Source: Mycobacterium dioxanotrophicus
GTDB taxonomy: Bacteria; Actinomycetota; Actinomycetes; Mycobacteriales; Mycobacteriaceae
DNA: 64,000 bases
Direction of reading: 5' to 3'
Assembly (NCBI RefSeq): GCF_002157835.1
Contig: NZ_CP020809.1
Span: 3,162,001-3,226,000 of the forward strand
The translations under genes and the position numbers were made by a program. Positions 9,312 through 19,821 of this stretch are shown here, one piece after another; the first letter of the stretch is position 1; every line of letters begins with the position of its first letter. Under the pieces are notes generated by a model. That model had not been told where the DNA came from. It saw nothing but the letters and a program-made list of their open reading frames with translations, and did no database searches.

Positions 9312-9986
9312 TCAGCCGGTGTTGCCGGCGAACCACGCCGTCATCACCTTGCGCGGCCGCGGGGGAAAGAATCCGGCGGTAGGCGGACCGACCTCGCCGG
9401 TCTGCACCGTCCACAGCGGTTGCGAGCGGTCAACCGCCGCCGCGGGGTTCTGGTCAGGCGATGCCAGAACCGCATACGACCAATTCGCCATGCCACAGCC
9501 GTATGTCGGAACCAGGCCGTCAGCGCGGCCGCCCCACTCGTCGCCGGCGCGTAGCACGCAGCGGGTGCCGTCATCCAGAACCAGCGCGAACGGCATCGGT
9601 GTTTCCGGCGGGGTCACCGCGGGGAGTGTGCCAGGGGAAGCAAAACGACGAAGTGCTCTGTTCCACGGATCGCGCGCACACAACAGCGACGCGGGGGCCG
9701 GCCAGCATATGTTGGCGCCGGCCTCACTCGGCTCGCAGGAGTAGATGTTGTTGCCCACGGCGGCGGGCGATGGGCCTGGGCAACCGCTGACGCTCACCGA
9801 TGTGGTAGTCCGGTCGGCCACCCAATAGCCGTTGGCCGGTTCACCGTTGGCGTTGACGGCCGCGACGGTTATGACGTCCGTTGCTTCCGGGTTGGCGCCG
9901 ACATACCCTGCCGTCTGCAGCGCAACAACAGTGACGAATGGCAACCCTGCACAGGCTCGCAACCAGCCAGGAATGGATCCGCACAT
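9312..9986 (-). CDS. Hypothetical exported Cys-rich protein
   Basis: Not recognised. A 224-residue protein with a short hydrophobic N-terminus ([20 protein letters not shown]), probably a signal peptide. The rest has at least eight cysteines in the exported part ([47 protein letters not shown]), suggesting disulphides. The frame runs far upstream, but ATG 9986 is preferred because AAAGGGG lies about 8 bases before it and the signal-like segment follows. It is divergent from a haemophore-like gene with 179 bp between, which is weak context for a shared extracellular role. Confidence 0.55.
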   Translation of the reverse strand: MCGSIPGWLRACAGLPFVTVVALQTAGYVGANPEATDVITVAAVNANGEPANGYWVADRTTTSVSVSGCPGPSPAAVGNNIYSCEPSEAGANICWPAPASLLCARDPWNRALRRFASPGTLPAVTPPETPMPFALVLDDGTRCVLRAGDEWGGRADGLVPTYGCGMANWSYAVLASPDQNPAAAVDRSQPLWTVQTGEVGPPTAGFFPPRPRKVMTAWFAGNTG

Positions 9987-10165
9987 ATCCACAGCCCCTT
10001 TGGTGACCTGATACCAGCGTGGCTGACCGGCGTTGTCGACGGACCTGAATCGCAGGATCGACTCACGTCGATCGCCTTGGCGATACGGCAACACGCCGAA
10101 ATTTGGTCTGCTACCCGGGTAAGTTTTTATCTCTGCGTCGGGGTCGCGATCAGAGGGGTGAGGAA

Positions 10166-10555
10166 ATGCATATTCCAACCATCGGCATTCGTCGGGGACT
10201 CGTCGGCGCATGTATCGGCGGTGCCGTCGGAACACTCGTGGCCACCACGATTGCGTTGCCGACAGCTGCCGCCCAGCCGGGATGCACGGCGGCAGGGCTG
10301 TCCAGCGCAATCGGCTCAGTAGGTGCGCAGACGGGCGACTACCTGGCCAGCCATCCTGGCGCAAACGACGCGGTCACGAACGCCGGTGGGTCGCCAGACC
10401 CTGAGGGCGCGATTCGGACGTACTTTGTCGCCCATCCGCAGGAGTGGGCCGATCTGCAACGCATCGCGCAGCCGTTGCGCGCACTGCGCCAACAGTGCAA
10501 CGTGCAGGTTGCGCCCGCAGACATCGCGCGGCTGTTCGACGCGATGGCAAGTTAA
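10166..10555 (+). CDS. Haemophore-related secreted protein (MTB_hemophore-like)
   Basis: A 129-residue exported protein. A basic N-terminus and hydrophobic stretch (GLVGACIGGAVGTLVATTIALP) end at an Ala-rich cleavage site (TAAAQPG). The mature part is all-alpha in character with one Cys near each end and the pattern YLASHPGANDAV ... YFVAHPQEWADLQRIAQPLRAL ... CNV, which matches the small haem-binding family that includes Rv0203-type haemophores. I chose ATG 10166 because AGAGGGG lies 7 bases before it and it gives a clean signal peptide. A role in extracellular haem binding is inferred from the family; haem ligands are not obvious. Confidence 0.72.
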   Translation: MHIPTIGIRRGLVGACIGGAVGTLVATTIALPTAAAQPGCTAAGLSSAIGSVGAQTGDYLASHPGANDAVTNAGGSPDPEGAIRTYFVAHPQEWADLQRIAQPLRALRQQCNVQVAPADIARLFDAMAS

Positions 10556-10578
10556 GTACGGGCGAAGTTGCCCTGCGG

Positions 10579-11202
10579 TCAGACCAGTTCGGGCACCCGC
10601 AGGTGGGCGAGCGTCAGCTCGAAGTCGCGCTGATCGAGGATCTCTGCGCCTGCTTGCTCGCTGCCCATGGCTCTTATCCTGGCTAACGCCGGCTTGTTCT
10701 GCTCGAGCGCTTCGGCGTTGTCGAAAGTCGCGGCGGCCACGCCACGACCGGACGTTCGGTCGACGAGCAGGCTGGCACTGGAGAAGCCCTCCAGTTCCTC
10801 GAGGGCGGGCAGAATAGTCATCTTGTAGAAATCGATGCCTCGGTCGAGCTGGGCCGGGCTGGACTTGACCCAGGTGACTCGGGCGCAGGCACCCTCACCT
10901 GCGCGATGCTCGCGGTGCATCGCGGCGATCTCCCATTCCGCGACATGCGAGCTGCCACCGAAGAGTTCGGCAGCTCGGTCACGGATGTGCCGGATGGTCT
11001 CCTCGCTCGCGTGCATCGCGTCCTCGGATTCCCAGGAGCTGGTGGCGATGCAGCGGCAGGATGTCCGGTCGACCAACAAGGACAAGCCGATGCATCCCTC
11101 AATGCGCCTGAGTGCGGGCATCACACTGTCGCGCACGTGGGCAATGCCGACGTCAAGGTTGGAGGGTTGTGCCTGGATTGTGCTGCTTCGTGCGTACATC
11201 AT
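10579..11202 (-). CDS. Tandem ABM-like (dimeric alpha/beta barrel) two-domain protein
   Basis: A 207-residue protein made of two similar halves of about 100 residues. Half one holds [30 protein letters not shown] and half two [30 protein letters not shown]: the same spacing of a helix, a Gly, and the LLVDRTS strand. This is the antibiotic-biosynthesis-monooxygenase fold seen as an internal duplication, so one chain can form the barrel that other members form as dimers. Each half then runs into a SWESEDAM or [10 protein letters not shown] helix. The catalytic role is unknown. It is convergent with the haemophore-like gene. Start codons at 11202 and 11199 are both possible. Confidence 0.65.
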   Translation of the reverse strand: MMYARSSTIQAQPSNLDVGIAHVRDSVMPALRRIEGCIGLSLLVDRTSCRCIATSSWESEDAMHASEETIRHIRDRAAELFGGSSHVAEWEIAAMHREHRAGEGACARVTWVKSSPAQLDRGIDFYKMTILPALEELEGFSSASLLVDRTSGRGVAAATFDNAEALEQNKPALARIRAMGSEQAGAEILDQRDFELTLAHLRVPELV

Positions 11203-11436
11203 CTGCCTCCGTCGATGTGGGGCAGCGTCTCGACGGCGCCGCCGGACCAGTCAATCGTCCTACCCCCGGCAAGGCATGGCAATGGGTGGCGGAAGCCAGT
11301 CTGATTTTGTTTCGAGTTCGATGAAACCCGCTGTGCGCCTGAATAAAACGGGGAACCGGCAAGGAATGTGTCAGCAGGTCCGGCGAGCCGATGAGGTCGA
11401 TGGACGACGGTGCCAGGTGGTGCGGGCCCGATCGCC

Positions 11437-11760
11437 TCAGCGCCGCACACCGCGCTTGAACCGCCACAGGTACTGCGGCAGCCTGCGCAGCGGCACCGCG
11501 CGCGGCCAGTCGTCGGGGCGGAAGAAGGCATCCGAGCCGCCGTCGACGAAAACCACACTGCCGCAGAGGAAATCGGCAGAGTCCGACAACATGAAGCAGA
11601 TCCACTCGGCGAGCTGGCCGGCATCACCGAAGCCGCCGACCGGCAGCGGGAAGGCCCGCACGGCCACACCTTCGCGGCGCTCGGCGAGCTGGCCCTCGAG
11701 CAGAGGTGTCATGACGGCCCCAGGGCGCCAGCGCATTGAGCCGTATATGTGCCGATGATG
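11437..11760 (-). pseudogene. C-terminal remnant of a short-chain dehydrogenase, with a frameshift
   Basis: Only the C-terminal third of an SDR enzyme remains. In one frame upstream of about 11722 it reads HIRLNALAP; after a one-base shift it continues PGAVMTPLLEGQLAERR, then AGQLAEWICFMLSDSADFLCGS and VVFVDGGSDAFFRP, the usual SDR C-terminal sheet and lid. Joined, these match the standard NALAPGAVMTP junction, so a one-base change near 11720-11724 broke the frame. The Rossmann half with TGxxxGxG and the YxxxK active site is absent. It is a gene relic between the ABM-like protein and the DUF7159 gene. Confidence 0.7.
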
Positions 11761-12058
11761 CTCTCCTGTTCAGGCGAAGACGAACGCTGGGTCGTTGCGA
11801 TCGTGTACCCGCGTCCGCGGCCGCAACGTCCGTATCGTGCCGCGGATGAATTCTCCGTGATCGATGGGTGAACAGGTGTCCACCGGCAGCCAGGCGAAGA
11901 ATCGTCAACAGTGCAGGTAACGCCTGATTCGGTGGCGCCGATAGATGCCACGTATCGGCAATTTGGGCGTTTTCGACGAGATGCCGTCCGCGACGAAGCA
12001 AAATATGCTCCTGCGCGGCGGCAGAGCGTCGGGGCGACGAAGGAATTGGAGTCAGCGG
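11761..12058. other. Intergenic stretch with no recognised gene
   Basis: About 300 bp between the SDR relic and the DUF7159 gene. Plus-strand frames through it are the open upstream extension of the DUF7159 frame and lack a family-like sequence. It may contain degraded DNA left by the deletion that removed the SDR N-terminus. A ribosome-binding site (GGAG at about 12049) lies at its right end. I see no terminator or clear promoter. Confidence 0.4.
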
Positions 12059-13156
12059 TTGAAGACGGTGCTCGGACTGGCACTGACGTCCACGGACGTC
12101 AGCTGGGCCCTGCTCGCCGGTGACGACGGGGCCGATGATGCCGTCCTCGATGACGATGCGTTCGCCGTCGACGCTGGCGATGAGCTGGCCGAACGCGGTA
12201 TCGCCGCAGCCCGCGGCGCCCAAGCGATCGCGGCCTCCAGCGGCCACGACGTGCGCTCGGTCGGCCTGACCTGCGACGACGACACCGCCGCCGAGGCTGC
12301 CAAGCTGATCACGGCGCTGACATCCGCGGGGTTCGACGATGTCCGCGTCGTCCCGGCAGACCTCATCGCCGATGACGAGGTGTCCGGCGCTCACGGCGCC
12401 GCCCGTGCCGTCGTGACCGATGCCGTGCCGGCACAGGTGACGACGGTTGAGGAGCCTCCGACACGTCGCCGCACCGCCAAGTGGGTGTGGGTCGGCGGTG
12501 CCAGCGCAGCGGCAGTGGTGATCGGCGTGGTCGCCGCGGGCGCACTGTTCATGGTGGGCGATACCGAGCCCGCCGCCGACGCGGCCGCCCTGACCGCGGC
12601 CGGATCCCCGGAAATCGTCACCGCCGCGGTTCCGCGCCTGACCCCGCCCACGATCGCCGTGCACGCCCAGGACGTACAGCCCGCCAGAAAGGTGGCCGCA
12701 CGCGCGGGCCGTCCCGAGGCCGAAACGCCGGTCACCACCTGGACACCGCCTGTCGAGGAGCCCGCTCCCGCCAAGCCGGTGACTCCGGCCGCTCACCCGG
12801 CCGTGGCCGCCAACGCCGTACCGTCGGCGCCGCCTACTCCGACCCCGGCGGTGCCCGCCGCCCCGCTCGCTGTCGAAACCACCCCGCCGGCGGCCGCCGC
12901 CCACCTGCCGCAGAACCTGCCGGGGCCGATCGCCCCTGGCCCGGCCGACGCCGTGGCGCCGATGGCTCCCGCGCAGGCCGCACCGACCACCACGGCCGCC
13001 CCGGCTACGCCGACCCCGACTGTCCCGCAGGCTTCACCCGCGGCGGCAAGTCAGGTGCCCACCGCGCAGGCGCCGGCGCCCGCGCAACCGGCACCGGCAC
13101 AGCCGGCACCGGCTCCTCCGGTGAACCCGTTCGACATCTTCGCCAGCCTGCCGTAA
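12059..13156 (+). CDS. DUF7159-like mycobacterial membrane protein with Pro/Ala-rich tail
   Basis: A 365-residue protein of unknown function. Residues 1-120 (KTVLGLALTSTDVSWALLAG ...) resemble the DUF7159 domain of mycobacteria, with an actin-like start. A single membrane helix (WVWVGGASAAAVVIGVVAAG) lies at about 140-165. The remaining 190 residues are low-complexity Pro/Ala/Thr and end in PVNPFDIFASLP, so the tail is probably outside the membrane. I chose TTG 12059 because GGAG lies 7 bases before it and it gives the family-like KTVLGLAL start; the frame is open back to 11945. It is convergent with the DyP operon. Confidence 0.65.
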   Translation: MKTVLGLALTSTDVSWALLAGDDGADDAVLDDDAFAVDAGDELAERGIAAARGAQAIAASSGHDVRSVGLTCDDDTAAEAAKLITALTSAGFDDVRVVPADLIADDEVSGAHGAARAVVTDAVPAQVTTVEEPPTRRRTAKWVWVGGASAAAVVIGVVAAGALFMVGDTEPAADAAALTAAGSPEIVTAAVPRLTPPTIAVHAQDVQPARKVAARAGRPEAETPVTTWTPPVEEPAPAKPVTPAAHPAVAANAVPSAPPTPTPAVPAAPLAVETTPPAAAAHLPQNLPGPIAPGPADAVAPMAPAQAAPTTTAAPATPTPTVPQASPAAASQVPTAQAPAPAQPAPAQPAPAPPVNPFDIFASLP

Positions 13157-13162
13157 CGGCTG

Positions 13163-14167
13163 TTAGCGCATCGTCGCGAGGTTGTTCCAGAGGTTCTTCA
13201 GGCTGTCGGTACCGCCGAACAGCGTCGTGAAGTTTGTCGAGTCGACCAGCACGATGTCGCCCGCGCGGTCGGCGGCCGGTGGCATCCAGATCAACGCATT
13301 GAACTCGGTGTTGCCGGCCGCGGTGAACGGATGCGGTCGGGTGGGGTCCACGAGTTGACGCCCCAGCACCCGCAGCTCGTCGCTTTCGGGAGCGGTGAGC
13401 TCGTAATGCGGTAGGTGGGGATGGAAGTTGAACGTGGTGACGTTGGCCAGCAATCCGGGGGAGTCGAGGTCATGGTTGCCCGTCAGCGGGGCGATCTCGG
13501 TGGTACCCGCCACGACGGCAGGCCGCAGACCCCAATTGTTGTGCACCGGAACCCCGAGTGCCGTCATCAAGGACCGGGTGTACTGACCGAAGCGTTGTTG
13601 GCGGGGCACCAGGGGATCGCCGTGATGCAGGTGCTCCATCTGGCGTTGCTCGAAGTCCTCGGTGAACCCGACATCGTGGTGCGGCGCCAACAGCAGGCAG
13701 GTGCCTTCGCGGCGCAGCCACTGCCTGATGGCCTCGATCTCCTCGGGGGCGGCTTCCTGTTCGGAGAGCAGGTGGTCGAGTCCGAACACCATCAAGGTGT
13801 CGCAGTCGTCGAGGATGCCCTCATCGATCGGCAGGTGGTAGCCGGCTTGATCGATGCGCTGGAAGACCGCCACCGGGTGCCCGGTGACCGACCCGGCCAG
13901 CTCCTGGAACGCCAGCGTGGACCGGTGGAAGAGTTCCAGCGTGCCAGCGATGCCCTGCAGGAAATGCGCCGCGTCGTACTCCGGGGTCTCGTAGGCCGGC
14001 CACAACACGTTGCGGACCTCGGTCATGGTGGAGAACCGGTTGTACATCTCTGCCGGATCCCGCTGAGCTTCCCACGGGTAGCTCCACGTCCAGTAGATGC
14101 TGATGCGCCGGCGCCCGTTGTGCACGCGGGGTAGATGAAGCTGGTTGTACGTGCGTGCGGCGGTCAT
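13163..14167 (-). CDS. Uncharacterised protein of the DyP operon (GATase/ThuA-like fold suspected)
   Basis: A 334-residue soluble protein with no signal peptide. The stretch DDCDTLMVFGLDHLLSEQEA followed by IEAIRQWLRREGTCLLLAPHHDVG has the strand-helix-strand pattern of ThuA-like or class I glutamine-amidotransferase-like folds (open an interval, then 'll.pHh'). Its function is not known. His residues are plentiful (EHLHHGD, HPHLPHYE), which might bind metal. It is the last gene of a four-gene minus-strand operon; its ATG overlaps the DyP stop by four bases, so it should be made in ratio with the peroxidase. Confidence 0.6.
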   Translation of the reverse strand: MTAARTYNQLHLPRVHNGRRRISIYWTWSYPWEAQRDPAEMYNRFSTMTEVRNVLWPAYETPEYDAAHFLQGIAGTLELFHRSTLAFQELAGSVTGHPVAVFQRIDQAGYHLPIDEGILDDCDTLMVFGLDHLLSEQEAAPEEIEAIRQWLRREGTCLLLAPHHDVGFTEDFEQRQMEHLHHGDPLVPRQQRFGQYTRSLMTALGVPVHNNWGLRPAVVAGTTEIAPLTGNHDLDSPGLLANVTTFNFHPHLPHYELTAPESDELRVLGRQLVDPTRPHPFTAAGNTEFNALIWMPPAADRAGDIVLVDSTNFTTLFGGTDSLKNLWNNLATMR

Positions 14168-15504
14168 GACGACTCCTGAAGTGAAGCGAGGTAGTGCAGC
14201 GCCCGCAGCCCGGGCAGGAAGAAGTACGCGCCACCGCGCAACCTGGTGAACGCGGGAAGTCCCTTGTACACCTTGCGAATCGGCCGCTTGGGCGCGGTGA
14301 AGTCGAGCGTTCCGTCCTGGGTGCCGCAGATAGGGTCGTGCTCGTTGCCGAGTTCGTGGAACGCCTTGTCGTTGATCCAGACATTCTGGGCGAACTCGAA
14401 CTGGCGCACCAGATTTGCGCAGATGATGAACGCCGCGATGCCCCGGTCGACACCGTCGTCGGGTGCGCCATCGGGTAGTTCGGGCCCGTAGGTCGCGCCG
14501 CGGCGGATCATCCGGCGACGGTTCATGTTGTGCGCGGTGTCACGCGGATTGAGCCTACGGGCGTGTGAGCCCAATGGGCAGGCGTAGCCGAACGGGTCCA
14601 TCTCCTTGTAGCCGAAGTCGTTGTTGCGCATGGGATCTGCCCCCAACTCGGGGTCATCGTGGACGGGGGCCAGCACCAGCGGGGCACCGCTGCGCCAGCG
14701 GCCCATGAACTTCGCCGCCAGCAGATCCGCACCCTCCGGGCTGTCGGAATGCTCCCGCAGATACTCCCGGAACACCGTGACATACTCCTCCAGTCGCCGG
14801 TAGGCCATGTAGCTGCCGTTGCGCGACAGTTCGGGTGGTTGCGGGAGCAGGGTGACGGGGCCGTCCTCGTCCGGGTAGCCCAGGATGAACTCTCCGGGTT
14901 CCAGCGGGTCCCCGGATCCTGGGGTCGGTTCCTCGCCGGAGCCCTTCATCACCGGTTGGGAGAGCCGATCGCGGAAGCCGAAATGGTCGTGCGCGTAGTT
15001 GAACGGCGGCGTGGCGTTGAGGTCGAGATGCGACAGGCTGCGTACGCCCTCGGTGCGTGCCAGCAGCTTGTCATGTTCCTCGATGGACCGCCGGCACTGT
15101 TCGTCGGTGCGGGAGAACAGGATCGCGATGGCATGCAGATCCTCACCGGCCAGGCCACCGACCCAATGCTCGGGCGCGTTGGCGCCGGTGTCACCGAGAA
15201 TGCCGGCCCGAGCGGCCATCCCCTCACGGAAGGCGTCGGGGAAGCTGGCCAGCGCGTCCTCGGGCACCCCGAGCGCCCGCAGCCCCGTCCAGGTGAACGC
15301 GAGGGTGACCCAGCGATCCGACGAGTCCATGGTGGCCCGGACATCGGCTGCCGACTGGACTTTGTCCAGCAACTCCGAGAGCCACGCCCGGCCGCCGGCG
15401 GGGGTGTCGAAGGTGAGGAACTCATAGCGGCCGGTGATCGCAGGGGTGCGGGTCAGCAGGATGTGCTGAATATCGTCGAGCTCCAAGGGTGATCCGTCGG
15501 TCAC
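14164..15504 (-). CDS. DyP-type haem peroxidase
   Basis: A 446-residue dye-decolourising peroxidase. The catalytic Asp motif is GFRDRLSQP (residues 176-184); most family members have Gly after the Asp, here Arg. The proximal haem His is H314 in CPLGSHARRLNPRD, and the distal Arg lies in RRGATYG (334-340). The size and insertions fit the large fungal/actinobacterial class. No Tat or Sec signal is seen, so it is probably cytosolic. I set the start at GTG 15504, which overlaps the SnoaL-like stop (GTGA); the longer frame upstream is a shadow. It is the third of four overlapping genes. The substrate is unknown. Confidence 0.88.
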   Translation of the reverse strand: MTDGSPLELDDIQHILLTRTPAITGRYEFLTFDTPAGGRAWLSELLDKVQSAADVRATMDSSDRWVTLAFTWTGLRALGVPEDALASFPDAFREGMAARAGILGDTGANAPEHWVGGLAGEDLHAIAILFSRTDEQCRRSIEEHDKLLARTEGVRSLSHLDLNATPPFNYAHDHFGFRDRLSQPVMKGSGEEPTPGSGDPLEPGEFILGYPDEDGPVTLLPQPPELSRNGSYMAYRRLEEYVTVFREYLREHSDSPEGADLLAAKFMGRWRSGAPLVLAPVHDDPELGADPMRNNDFGYKEMDPFGYACPLGSHARRLNPRDTAHNMNRRRMIRRGATYGPELPDGAPDDGVDRGIAAFIICANLVRQFEFAQNVWINDKAFHELGNEHDPICGTQDGTLDFTAPKRPIRKVYKGLPAFTRLRGGAYFFLPGLRALHYLASLQESS

Positions 15505-15905
15505 AGTGTGCGCTGGCCTTTCGCCCACGCCCACGCCGCGACCCGCCACCCGTCGGCGCCGCGGCGCAGCGCCACCGTGAACGTCGCACCGGTCTGCGTG
15601 ACGCGGGTGCCGTTCAGATCGAAGGTCATCGTCGCGGGCACCACCACATAGGCGGCGTCCCTCGTCGTGTCGTTGTGCACCGGGTCGCCGAGGGTGACGT
15701 GGTAGCCCGACGCGCCCAGGTGCGCGCTTTCGGCCATCACATCGCGGTACCAGTCGGTGACAGCAGTGGCGCCGTGCCACACATGGGGTGCCATCCCGTC
15801 GAGGATCGAACCGTCGGGCACGAACGCCGCCGCCATCGCCACGGGGTCCTCGGCATTGAATGCGTCCAGATACGCCTTGACGGCGCCAAGTGGCGTGCCG
15901 CTCAT
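15501..15905 (-). CDS. SnoaL-like / NTF2-fold protein of the DyP operon
   Basis: A 134-residue NTF2-fold protein. The N-terminal helix VKAYLDAFNAEDPVAMAAAF, the loop DGSILDGMAPHVWHGATAV and the final strands (TQTGATFTVALRRGADGWRV) are typical of SnoaL-like polyketide cyclase/ketosteroid-isomerase relatives. Such proteins bind small hydrophobic molecules; activity here is not known. Both ends overlap neighbours by four bases (ATGA at its start, GTGA at its stop), so it is coupled between the 186-residue protein and the peroxidase. It may bind the peroxidase substrate or product. Confidence 0.78.
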   Translation of the reverse strand: MSGTPLGAVKAYLDAFNAEDPVAMAAAFVPDGSILDGMAPHVWHGATAVTDWYRDVMAESAHLGASGYHVTLGDPVHNDTTRDAAYVVVPATMTFDLNGTRVTQTGATFTVALRRGADGWRVAAWAWAKGQRTL

Positions 15906-16462
15906 TGCATCTGGTCGAGCATGTCGGAGAACGCCGCCTTGAGCCGGAGTGCCTTTTTGATCTCGTCGGCGCTGACGTACGGGTACTCGCCGTACTCGAG
16001 GAAGCTCGGGACCTGATGCTCCCGAACGAATTTCACGAACGCCGCCGGGTTCTCCTTCCAATCCTCGGGGAAGCCCTCCAAGTTGGTGAAGACGGTCGTG
16101 ATGCCAGTGGCGCTGAACAGGGCGACGGCATCCTCGGTGTATTTGTCGAAGTCGGTGTCGAAGATGCCCTGGTATTGGAAATGCAATCCTGAGCCCACAT
16201 CGAATAATTGCCATCGCAAGTAGTGCAGCCGCAACGGCGCCAAGACATCCGGGCTGCCCGCCACGGCGTCCTCGATCTGTTTGCCGTAGGCGCGGACCGC
16301 CTCCTCGCGTCCCTCCTTGACCTTGGCGATGATGGAAAACCCGTAGCAGGCAGGTGTTTTCGGGTAGAGCGGCCCGTAGCGGCCGCGCTCCAGCTCGAAG
16401 TACCCCTCCTTGGGGATGGCCATCGCGGCCGGCCTGCTCCAGTCTTGTTCTTTGCCGGTCAT
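15902..16462 (-). CDS. Uncharacterised first protein of the DyP operon, ferredoxin-like fold suspected
   Basis: A 186-residue soluble protein that I do not recognise by name. It has FSIIAKVKEGREEAVRAYGKQ, then LHYLRWQLFD and FQYQGIFDTDFDKYTEDAV, which resemble the repeated ferredoxin-like units of DyP peroxidases, as though it is a haem-free relative or a partner subunit. I chose ATG 16462 (MTGKEQDWSRP) because AGGAGAG lies 7 bases before it. It is the promoter-proximal gene of a four-gene operon whose three junctions are all 4-base overlaps. The upstream gap to the antigen 85 gene holds a small inverted repeat. Confidence 0.65.
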   Translation of the reverse strand: MTGKEQDWSRPAAMAIPKEGYFELERGRYGPLYPKTPACYGFSIIAKVKEGREEAVRAYGKQIEDAVAGSPDVLAPLRLHYLRWQLFDVGSGLHFQYQGIFDTDFDKYTEDAVALFSATGITTVFTNLEGFPEDWKENPAAFVKFVREHQVPSFLEYGEYPYVSADEIKKALRLKAAFSDMLDQMQ

Positions 16463-16499
16463 ATTCGCTCTCCTGCCGTCACGATGGTGGCGGAACACT

Positions 16500-16514
16500 A
16501 ACACTCAGCAGTGT
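16500..16514. promoter_or_regulatory. Small inverted repeat, candidate operator for the DyP operon
   Basis: ACACT-CAGC-AGTGT (16501-16514) lies 38 bp before the first gene of the DyP operon and in the gap shared with the divergent antigen 85 gene. A direct AACACT repeat overlaps its left side (16494-16505). The arms are short, so it is only a candidate repressor site. No regulator gene is adjacent. Confidence 0.3.
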
Positions 16515-16547
16515 CCGTGCCATCGATTATCGCGACCGTCAAATTAA

Positions 16548-19158
<2,611 letters not shown>

Positions 19159-19250
19159 GCCGTTGCGACCCTTGACCGTCCGCGGGGGCGGCTGCTAGAC
19201 ATGCTCACAGCTTAGAAACTGAGCGATCGCGCAACAATCGAGGGTACCCG

Positions 19251-19361
19251 ATGGTGGACTCTGGCCTGGCCGGTGACGGACCGTACTACGACCCGTATGA
19301 CATCGGCATCGTGGCCGACCCATATCCGGTCTACGCCCGGCTGCGCGACGAGGCGCGTTGA
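19251..19361 (+). pseudogene. N-terminal remnant of a cytochrome P450
   Basis: A 36-codon frame from ATG 19251 ends at TGA 19361. It reads YYDPYDIGIVADPYPVYARL followed by RDEAR, the standard opening of actinobacterial P450s (YYDPYDxxIxxDPYPVYxRLRDEAP). No I-helix or haem Cys motif follows. The SRPBCC gene starts 1 bp after the stop, so a deletion has probably fused the first 35 codons of a P450 to the area upstream of the next gene. It may still supply the promoter and translation for that gene. Confidence 0.75.
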
Positions 19362-19362
19362 C

Positions 19363-19821
19363 ATGCGGTGCAGCGGCCGAGCGGTGCGCACCCTCGTGCA
19401 GGATGTGGCTGCGCCGCCCGGGCAGGTGCGCGACTTCTACGTCGACCTGTCGAACCTGCCGCAGACGCACCCGCTGGTGGTGTCGGTGAAGTGCACCGCA
19501 CGCCGTGAGGTGGCCGCGGGGCACCAGGCGGACTACCGGGTTCGTGATCGGATTCCACTGGGGCCGTTGACGTTACCGGTCGTCTACGCCGCTCGGATCA
19601 CCGTTGCGACGACCGGCGCGGTGACGGCCGAAGCACGTCAATTCCCAGGCGTGCGGCTGAACAGCCGGGTGACCTTCGACCCGATCGAGGACGGGACGCG
19701 CGTCGCGGAGCAGTTGACGATCCGGGCGCCGGCGCCGCTGCTGGGGTTCACGGTCGGGCAGGCCGTCAAGGCGCACATCGCGATGCTGGCCGCGGTCGCG
19801 CGGAAGTTCGAGACGCGCTAG
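19363..19821 (+). CDS. SRPBCC (START-like) family protein
   Basis: A 152-residue START/Bet v1-like protein. VRTLVQDVAAPPGQVRDFYV starts the strand-helix of the domain, and the C-terminal helix (FTVGQAVKAHIAMLAAVARKF) closes the cavity. These proteins bind hydrophobic ligands or act as cyclases and isomerases; no enzyme motif is clear. The ATG is 1 bp after the stop of the P450 remnant, without a strong ribosome-binding site, so expression may depend on read-through from the remnant. The last 4 bases overlap the convergent FadD gene. Confidence 0.75.
   Translation: MRCSGRAVRTLVQDVAAPPGQVRDFYVDLSNLPQTHPLVVSVKCTARREVAAGHQADYRVRDRIPLGPLTLPVVYAARITVATTGAVTAEARQFPGVRLNSRVTFDPIEDGTRVAEQLTIRAPAPLLGFTVGQAVKAHIAMLAAVARKFETR

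Noticed and set aside
11624..12904. 426-residue minus-strand frame across the DUF7159 gene
   Set aside because: It is a mirror of the Pro-rich coding sequence; only its last part (HIRLNALAP) is meaningful, as part of the SDR relic.
19251..19361. Functional short leader peptide before SRPBCC
   Set aside because: The text matches a P450 N-terminus too well; a leader peptide would not be expected to keep it. Conservation could reopen this.
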